This document shows, one piece after another, positions 59,405 to 64,000 of a DNA stretch of 64,000 bases. Numbering within the stretch: the first letter of the stretch is position 1; each line of letters starts with the position of its first letter. The stretch is taken from the NCBI RefSeq assembly GCF_018596315.1, contig NZ_JAHEAG010000023.1, forward strand, positions 1 through 64,000, read 5' to 3'. Both the position numbers and the translations under genes were made by a program. Origin of the DNA: Bradyrhizobium sp. SRL28 (lineage in GTDB: Bacteria > Pseudomonadota > Alphaproteobacteria > Rhizobiales > Xanthobacteraceae). The notes beneath the pieces were generated by a model. That model saw only the letters and a list, made by a program, of their open reading frames with translations, was not told the origin of the DNA and did not search any database.

Positions 59405-59980
59405 ATGGACCGCGACCAATTCCTCACCGCCGCCTTGCAAAATCCCGCCAACGCGATCATTGCCGAAGAGCTGTTCCGGCTGGCACTCCCTGACGCGTGG
59501 CTGGTCTCCGGATGCCTGGTGCAAACGGTGTGGAACGTGCTGACCAAGCGCGCGGTCGATTACGGCATCAATGATTACGACGTGTTCTACTTCGATCCCG
59601 ATACGTCGTGGGAAGCGGAGGACAAGGTCATCCGCACGCTGGCGGAGCGGTTTGCAAGCCGCGGCATCGCGGTCGAGGCACGCAACCAGGCGCGCGTTCA
59701 TCTCTGGTACCCCGAAAAGCATGGCCTGCCCTACCCGGACTTGCGCTGTTCGACGCAAGGCATCGATCGCTTCCTGACCAAGAATACGCAGATCGGAATT
59801 CGGCGCGCGCGCGGGGGATACGAGGTGTACGCGCCGAATGGCTACGACGATGTCGCCGCACTGATCGTGCGGCCCAATCCGGGGCCGAATTTTTCGGCGG
59901 CAAATTACGAAGCGAAGGCGGCGCGCTGGAAGGCGCTATGGCCGGAGATCACGGTGCTGTCGGCGGATACGGAATCGTAA
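59405..59980 (+). CDS. nucleotidyltransferase-like protein (DUF925 type)
   Basis: 191 aa. The pattern LVSGCLVQTVWNVLTKRAVDYGINDYDVFYFDPDTSWEAED is the DUF925 nucleotidyltransferase-fold core, with the D-x-D pair (DYDVFYFD) in the metal-binding position. A C-terminal part (YDDVAALIVRPNPGPNF...YEAKAARWKALWP) is typical. Substrate unknown. It is flanked by family-C and family-B repeats. Confidence 0.88.
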   Translation: MDRDQFLTAALQNPANAIIAEELFRLALPDAWLVSGCLVQTVWNVLTKRAVDYGINDYDVFYFDPDTSWEAEDKVIRTLAERFASRGIAVEARNQARVHLWYPEKHGLPYPDLRCSTQGIDRFLTKNTQIGIRRARGGYEVYAPNGYDDVAALIVRPNPGPNFSAANYEAKAARWKALWPEITVLSADTES

Positions 59981-59989
59981 CAATCGCCG

Positions 59990-60106
59990 TCGTCCCTGCG
60001 AACGCAGGGACCCATAGCCACCGGCCGTTGTTGTTACGAAGGCGACTGCCCCAGTGCCAAAACGAGAAGCCGCGGCGTATGGGTCCCTGCGTTCGCAGGG
60101 ACGACA
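59990..60106. repeat. intergenic repeat, family B (copy 3)
   Basis: TCGTCCCTGCGAACGCAGGG ... TATGGGTCCCTGCGTTCGCA ... GACGAC; same ends as the copy at 63631-63749, with a different centre. Confidence 0.88.
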
Positions 60107-60122
60107 CCGGTGTATGCCGCCC

Positions 60123-60677
60123 CTACCGCACCACGCCCGAGGTAAACCCCGCCTTCCGTCGCGGTGGCTTGATATCTTTCTTCAGAAAACAATGCGCCTC
60201 CTTGCCGGCATAGCCCGGCCGGGCATAGGTCCAGGCACGGCACTTGTTGTCGGCGGCGCAGGCGGCCTTGCAGGCGTCCTCGCCATCGCCGCTCTTGAGA
60301 TCAAAACTCTTGTAGTCGCCGCCGAAGCGGTCGATGGAGGTTTCGATGGCCTCGTTGCGCCGTTCGACCACGCCGGCGCCGCGCACGCCGGTGACGCAGC
60401 AATCGCTCTGCACCCGCGGCGGCACGTTGCTCTTGAGCCAGCACACCGCACGGTTGGCGAGATCAGTCGGATAGCTGAAGGTCCAGGCCCGGCAACGCCG
60501 GTCGCGCTCGCACACCAGCGCGCATTCCGCGGGATCGCCCGAGATCACGGGCGCACTGAGATAATCACCGCCGGGACGGTCGAAATTGGCCTGCGCCAGC
60601 GCCGGGCGCGCGGATATGGCCGCCGCCAAAAAGGCGAGCGTCACCATACACGCCCTGAGCAGGCGAACAGTCCCCAT
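60123..60677 (-). CDS. exported tandem PAN/apple-domain protein
   Basis: 184 aa. Signal peptide (VTLAFLAAAISARPALAQA) followed by two similar PAN domains (~30-100 and ~115-180), each with FDRPGGDY or IDRFGGDY, then C...C....CRAWTF or CRAWTY, then a CWL or CFL cysteine, giving the disulfide pattern of the fold. PAN domains bind proteins or sugars. Bacterial periplasmic examples are mostly of unknown role. Confidence 0.85.
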   Translation of the reverse strand: MGTVRLLRACMVTLAFLAAAISARPALAQANFDRPGGDYLSAPVISGDPAECALVCERDRRCRAWTFSYPTDLANRAVCWLKSNVPPRVQSDCCVTGVRGAGVVERRNEAIETSIDRFGGDYKSFDLKSGDGEDACKAACAADNKCRAWTYARPGYAGKEAHCFLKKDIKPPRRKAGFTSGVVR

Positions 60678-60758
60678 CTGCAGTTGCTTTCGCGTACGCG
60701 TTTCCAGCGCGGGATGACGTGCTTCGAACCGTCGTCCCGCCCCAGCCCTTTAAGTTGG

Positions 60759-60781
60759 GCATGATCTTTCAGAAATCATGC
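60759..60781. repeat. short GCATGAT palindrome
   Basis: GCATGAT (60759-60765) and ATCATGC (60775-60781), the same motif as the ends of the element at 32731-32799. It lies between the PAN and gshA genes. Confidence 0.6.
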
Positions 60782-60856
60782 TCCATCCGGCTGTCATTTG
60801 AGCGCCATCAACCTGTACGGTGGATGAACGGCCCAAAAGCCAAGCAACCTGTTCAA

Positions 60857-62227
60857 TTAAAACGCGTATTCCTGATAGGCAGGCTCCACGGAACCGCCCC
60901 ACTCGCCGTTGAATTTGTCCAGCATCTCTTCCGCGGGCGTGCGGCCCGATTCGAGGATGCGCTCCAGCGGTTCGAGGTGACGGCTCTCGTCGCGGCCGAG
61001 TTGATCGATGCGACCACGCCGCCGCAAGCCGGCATGCGACAGCTTCAGGCACTCCCGGGCGATCTCGAACAGATAGCGATCCCTGATCCGGGCCTTGAAG
61101 CCGAAGCGCGGGACGTCGTCGCGCAATGCCTGACGCTCCTGCGCGGTCCAGTGGCGGACCAGATCCCAGGCCGCGTTCAGGCTTTCGTCGTCATACAGCA
61201 GCCCGACCCAGAACGCCGGCAGCGCCGGCAGCCGGCCCCACGTCACGCCATCGGCGCCGCGCATTTCCAGATAACGCTTCAGGCGGACTTCCGGGAAAAT
61301 CGTCGAAAGATGATTGGCCCAGTCCGACAAGGTCGGACGCTCGCCGGGAAGCGAGTTGTTGCGGCCCTCGAAGAAGGCGCGGAACGAGGAACCTGCGACA
61401 TCGATATAGGTCTCGCCGCGCTTGACGAAATACATGGGAACGTCGAGCGCGTAGTCGACCCAGCGCTCGAACCCCATGCCGTCCTCGAACACCCACGGCA
61501 ACATGCCGGAGCGCGCGTTATCCGTGTCGCGCCAGATCTCGGAGCGGAACGTGAGGTACCCATTGGGTTTGCCTTCGGTGAACGGCGAATTGGCAAACAA
61601 GGCGGTCGCCACCGGCTGCAGCGCGATCGACACGCGCAGCTTCTTGACCATGTCGGCTTCGGAGGAAAAGTCGAGGTTGGTCTGCACCGTGCAGGTCCGG
61701 TACATCATGTCGATGCCGTACTGTCCGACCTTCGGCATGTAATTGGTCATGATCTTGTAGCGGCCCTTGGGCATGACCGGAATCTGCTCCCGCGACCAGG
61801 ACGGCGTCATGCCGAGCCCGAGAAAGCCGATGCCCAAAGGCGTTGCGATCTCGCGCACCTGCGCCAGATGCGCCATCAACTCGGCCTGGGTCTGGTGCAC
61901 GTTTTCGACCGGCGCGCCTGATAATTCGAACTGGCCGCCCGGCTCCAGCGAAATCGCGCCGCCGCCGGTGACGTCATAGAGCCCGATAATGTTGCCCTGC
62001 TCCATGATCGGCTCCCAGCCGAGCAGGAGCTGCATGCCTTCGAGCAGCGCGCCGATGCCGCGCGCGCCTTCGTATGGCACGGGCTGACGGCCTTCCAGCG
62101 TGAACGGGGTCTTCTCGTGCTCGGTGCCGATGCGAAACTCGGACGGCGGCTTGATGCCGGCTTCGAGCCACGCGACGAGCTCGTCACGCGATTGCAGCGG
62201 CGTCATATCGATCTGGTCACGCGCCAT
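60857..62227 (-). CDS. gshA: glutamate-cysteine ligase (plant/alphaproteobacterial type)
   Basis: 456 aa from ATG 62227 (MARDQIDMTPLQSRDELVAWLEAG). Conserved segments include FRIGTEHEKTPF, GGGAISLEPGGQFELSGAP, KGRYKIMTNYMPKVG, MMYRTCTVQTNLDF and PFTEGKPNGYLTFRS. Makes gamma-glutamylcysteine for glutathione. An upstream in-frame start (62305) gives a non-conserved extension. It precedes a GST/MarR pair that uses glutathione. Confidence 0.95.
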   Translation of the reverse strand: MARDQIDMTPLQSRDELVAWLEAGIKPPSEFRIGTEHEKTPFTLEGRQPVPYEGARGIGALLEGMQLLLGWEPIMEQGNIIGLYDVTGGGAISLEPGGQFELSGAPVENVHQTQAELMAHLAQVREIATPLGIGFLGLGMTPSWSREQIPVMPKGRYKIMTNYMPKVGQYGIDMMYRTCTVQTNLDFSSEADMVKKLRVSIALQPVATALFANSPFTEGKPNGYLTFRSEIWRDTDNARSGMLPWVFEDGMGFERWVDYALDVPMYFVKRGETYIDVAGSSFRAFFEGRNNSLPGERPTLSDWANHLSTIFPEVRLKRYLEMRGADGVTWGRLPALPAFWVGLLYDDESLNAAWDLVRHWTAQERQALRDDVPRFGFKARIRDRYLFEIARECLKLSHAGLRRRGRIDQLGRDESRHLEPLERILESGRTPAEEMLDKFNGEWGGSVEPAYQEYAF

Positions 62228-62323
62228 GAAAAAATCCGGATAACTGGCGATTCGACCGAACGCGCCGTGTGGCCAAGGGAATGCGGACGGCGTCGTCCGC
62301 ATCAACGAAACATATCAGCGCCG

Positions 62324-62812
62324 TCATCGTGCCGGCACGCCGTCGCGGGCAGCGGCCGTCTTGACGTCGGAGCAGGAGCAGCCCAGCCGGTCAAGCAGAC
62401 CGCAAAGCTTCATGGCGTCGGCATCGGATAGTTTGGAGCCGACGTGCTTTTCGATCGCCGCCGAATAGGCGCTCCACATTTTCTTCTGCAATTCACGCCC
62501 GGCCTCGGTGATCTCCACGAACTGGCCGCGCTTGTCGATCTTGCATTCGCGCCGCGCCGCCAGGCCCTCGTCGACCAGGCGGTCGATCAGCCGTGAGGTG
62601 GAATATTGCGGGATCAGCATCTGCTTTTCCAGTTCCACCGGGCGCATCTCGCCGGACGGCGCGCGCGACAGTTCCAGGAGGGCGTCATACCAGGCCAGCG
62701 GCGGAAAGCCTGCTTTCTTCAAATCCTGCTCGACGGCATCGAGCACCCGGCTCTGTACCCGCATCAGGCGGATCCAGGCGGCGGTCGCCTCGGTCGATGG
62801 TTTGCGTTTCAT
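62324..62812 (-). CDS. MarR-family transcriptional regulator
   Basis: 162 aa from ATG 62812; ATG at 62833 would add seven residues. Winged HTH (~50-110) with MLIPQYSTSRLIDRLVDEGLAARRECKIDKRGQFVEITEAGREL, the MarR wing motif. Late cysteines (LCGLLDRLGCSCSD) might sense redox (inference). It is divergent from a GST gene with two palindromic operator sites between, so it probably represses both. Confidence 0.92.
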   Translation of the reverse strand: MKRKPSTEATAAWIRLMRVQSRVLDAVEQDLKKAGFPPLAWYDALLELSRAPSGEMRPVELEKQMLIPQYSTSRLIDRLVDEGLAARRECKIDKRGQFVEITEAGRELQKKMWSAYSAAIEKHVGSKLSDADAMKLCGLLDRLGCSCSDVKTAAARDGVPAR

Positions 62813-62853
62813 AGTCAGGTCCGTGTCTGTCACAGATCAGTGTACCGCACTAA

Positions 62854-62893
62854 ATGCAGGTGCATCAATCTTGACTATTCCATGCAGATGCAT
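62854..62893. promoter_or_regulatory. two ATGCA-N2-TGCAT operators between marR and gst
   Basis: ATGCAGGTGCAT (62854-62865) and ATGCAGATGCAT (62882-62893) are both ATGCA-N2-TGCAT palindromes, with centres 28 bp apart, in the promoter region between divergent marR and gst genes. Confidence 0.7.
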
Positions 62894-62933
62894 TTAGTCA
62901 GTCCGCCAATAATGTCGAGGGAAGGAAAAGTCG

Positions 62934-63548
62934 ATGAAACTGTATTATGCCCCAGGCGCCTGCTCGCTATCTCCTCATATCGCCCTTCTCGAGGCCGGTC
63001 TGCCCTACGATCTGGTCAAGGTCGACCTGCGCGCCAAGAAGCTGGAAAACGGTGACGACTTTTTGAAGGTCAACCCGAAGGGCCAGGTGCCGGTACTGGC
63101 GCTCGATTCGGGCGAACTGGTCACCGAGGGGCCGGTCATCGTCCAGATGATCGCCGACAAGGCGGGCAAGAATCTGGCGCCCGCCCGCGATTCGGAGGAG
63201 CGCTACAAGCTGCTCGAATGGCTGAACTACACCACCACCGAGCTGCACAAGAATCTCGGGCCGATGTTCTCGCCCGTGCTCGCTGACGAGGCGAAGGGTT
63301 TCTTCAAGGACCGCGCGATGGCCAAGTTCAAATATCTGGAAACCGAGCTAACGGGGCGCGACTACCTGATGGGCAAGCAGTTCACCGTCGCCGACGGCTA
63401 CCTGTTCACCATGCTGATGTGGGCGACTGACCGCTTGAAGTTCGATCTCTCTGATATGCCGAACCTGTTGGCCTACAAGGCCCGCGTCGCAGCGCGCCCG
63501 AAGGTGCAGGAAGCGATGACCAAGGAAGGGCTGCTGAAGGCGGCGTGA
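62934..63548 (+). CDS. glutathione S-transferase, beta class
   Basis: 204 aa. The beta-class start MKLYYAPGACSLSPHIALLEAG has the catalytic Cys10 of this class, a cis-Pro loop (KGQVPVLAL), ESP-like TEGPVIVQMIAD, and the C-terminal FTVADGYLFTML helix motif. Conjugates or reduces electrophiles with glutathione. Controlled by the divergent MarR (inference). Followed by a strong terminator. Confidence 0.94.
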   Translation: MKLYYAPGACSLSPHIALLEAGLPYDLVKVDLRAKKLENGDDFLKVNPKGQVPVLALDSGELVTEGPVIVQMIADKAGKNLAPARDSEERYKLLEWLNYTTTELHKNLGPMFSPVLADEAKGFFKDRAMAKFKYLETELTGRDYLMGKQFTVADGYLFTMLMWATDRLKFDLSDMPNLLAYKARVAARPKVQEAMTKEGLLKAA

Positions 63549-63573
63549 GGGATTTCAGGGATTGCGGAAAGCG

Positions 63574-63603
63574 AAAGGGCCGGATCGATGATCCGGCCCT
63601 TTT
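63574..63603 (+). terminator. Rho-independent terminator of gst
   Basis: A perfect 13-bp stem (63574-63586 with 63590-63602) around a 3-nt loop ends in a short T-run. Confidence 0.88.
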
Positions 63604-63630
63604 CATTCGTGTCACCGCTCTCTCCAGTGG

Positions 63631-63749
63631 TCGTCCCTGCGAACGCAGGGACCCATAACCACAGGAAGTTGTTGTTTGCCGAAGGCGTCGACCAACGTGC
63701 CTTATCGATAGATCACGCGGTATGGGTCCCTGCGTTCGCAGGGACGACG
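63631..63749. repeat. intergenic repeat, family B (copy 4)
   Basis: TCGTCCCTGCGAACGCAGGG ... CGGTATGGGTCCCTGCG ... GACGACG. Same ends as the copies at 27102 and 59990, different centre. Confidence 0.88.
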
Positions 63750-63769
63750 ATAGATCTTGCGCTGCCGCC

Positions 63770-64000
63770 TTACGCCGCCGCCTTCTTCGGCGGGAAGCGG
63801 CCGTAGAAGGTCTCGTTCCTCGCCGCCATGTCTTCCAGCAGCTTCGGCGGGGTGAAGCGCGAGCCGTATTTGGCTTCCAGCTTGTGGCAGAGCTCGACGA
63901 ATTTTCGCGTGCCCATGAAGTCGATATAGGACAGCGTGCCGCCGGTGAACGGCGCAAAGCCAAAACCGAGGATCGAGCCGACATCGGCCTCGCGCGGGTC
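63770..64000 (-). CDS. 3-hydroxyacyl-CoA dehydrogenase / multifunctional fatty-acid oxidation protein (3' end only)
   Basis: The minus-strand frame enters at base 64000 and stops at 63770-63772, giving 76 C-terminal residues. DPREADVGSILGFGFAPFTGG, SYIDFMGTRKFVELCHKL, FTPPKLLEDMAARNETFYGR match the C-terminus of FadB/FadJ-type proteins. Beta-oxidation enzyme; the enoyl-CoA hydratase and dehydrogenase domains lie outside the window. Confidence 0.88.
   Translation of the reverse strand, partial: DPREADVGSILGFGFAPFTGGTLSYIDFMGTRKFVELCHKLEAKYGSRFTPPKLLEDMAARNETFYGRFPPKKAAA

Noticed and set aside
27102..63749. Repeated GTCCCTGCG elements as a CRISPR array
   Set aside because: Four copies are kilobases apart between unrelated genes, with no spacer-repeat periodicity or cas genes.

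Overview
The window looks like a chromosomal segment of a Bradyrhizobium-type alphaproteobacterium (inference). The reasons are high GC, a glycine-type 5-aminolevulinate synthase with an FNR/FixK-type box upstream, an F0 ATP synthase locus (atpI-B-E-b'-b) separated from F1, an aa3 cytochrome oxidase cluster (ctaC-D-B-coxF-G-E) with SURF1 and DUF983 genes, IalB-family and Omp25/31-like envelope proteins, and several families of intergenic palindromic repeats that rhizobial genomes carry in many copies. No prophage, insertion sequence, CRISPR array or rRNA was seen. One tRNA gene, tRNA-Thr(GGT), is present.

Layout. 1-2.2 kb: a cyclic-nucleotide-binding/thioredoxin-reductase-like flavoprotein lacking the CxxC pair, and two tiny genes. 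2.6-8.7 kb: tRNA-Thr, an HD-GYP protein, a GH16 + GH1 exported glycosidase pair, MaoC, small genes and an outer-membrane beta-barrel. 8.9-15.2 kb: chemoreceptor, MBL hydrolase, HdrD/GlcF-like Fe-S protein, hemA. 15.3-26.6 kb: a regulatory and transport block. A PutP(SLC5)-type hybrid kinase like CrbS/MxtR and a NarL-type regulator like CrbR/ErdR enclose an MFS exporter, an Fe-S-type HTH regulator and a HAD phosphatase. Two tandem MHS-family carriers that share an 18-nt promoter motif follow. 26.6-28.5 kb: YjbQ, a secreted hypothetical protein and a DsbA-like isomerase. 28.7-31.4 kb: F0 ATP synthase operon. 31.4-37.7 kb: a secreted protein, RimJ-like GNAT, M16 peptidase-thrC, an orphan LolC/E permease and a cupin gene whose signal peptide is frameshifted away. 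37.8-42.8 kb: a PaoABC-like periplasmic molybdenum aldehyde oxidoreductase with a divergent LysR gene. 43-46.3 kb: a His-rich exported peptide, a divergent NarX/NarL-type two-component pair and an NTF2-like protein. 46.4-53.2 kb: cytochrome aa3 oxidase and its assembly genes, including a 54-aa coxF-like gene. 53.7-60.7 kb: IalB, a TlpA/DsrE/DoxX cluster with an HxlR regulator, tldD-lepB, YjbR, a nucleotidyltransferase-like protein and a tandem-PAN protein. 60.8-64 kb: plant-type glutamate-cysteine ligase, MarR and divergent GST with paired operators, and the 3' end of a 3-hydroxyacyl-CoA dehydrogenase gene.

The most unusual material is the CrbSR-like block. Short copies of the 3' ends of both regulator genes lie fused together at 21117-21189, which marks past rearrangement, and the two MHS carriers share a promoter motif that could be the regulator's target. 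The HxlR-DoxX-DsrE-TlpA group is a possible small periplasmic sulfur/thiol redox module. Functions are assigned from motifs recognised by eye. No database search was run.
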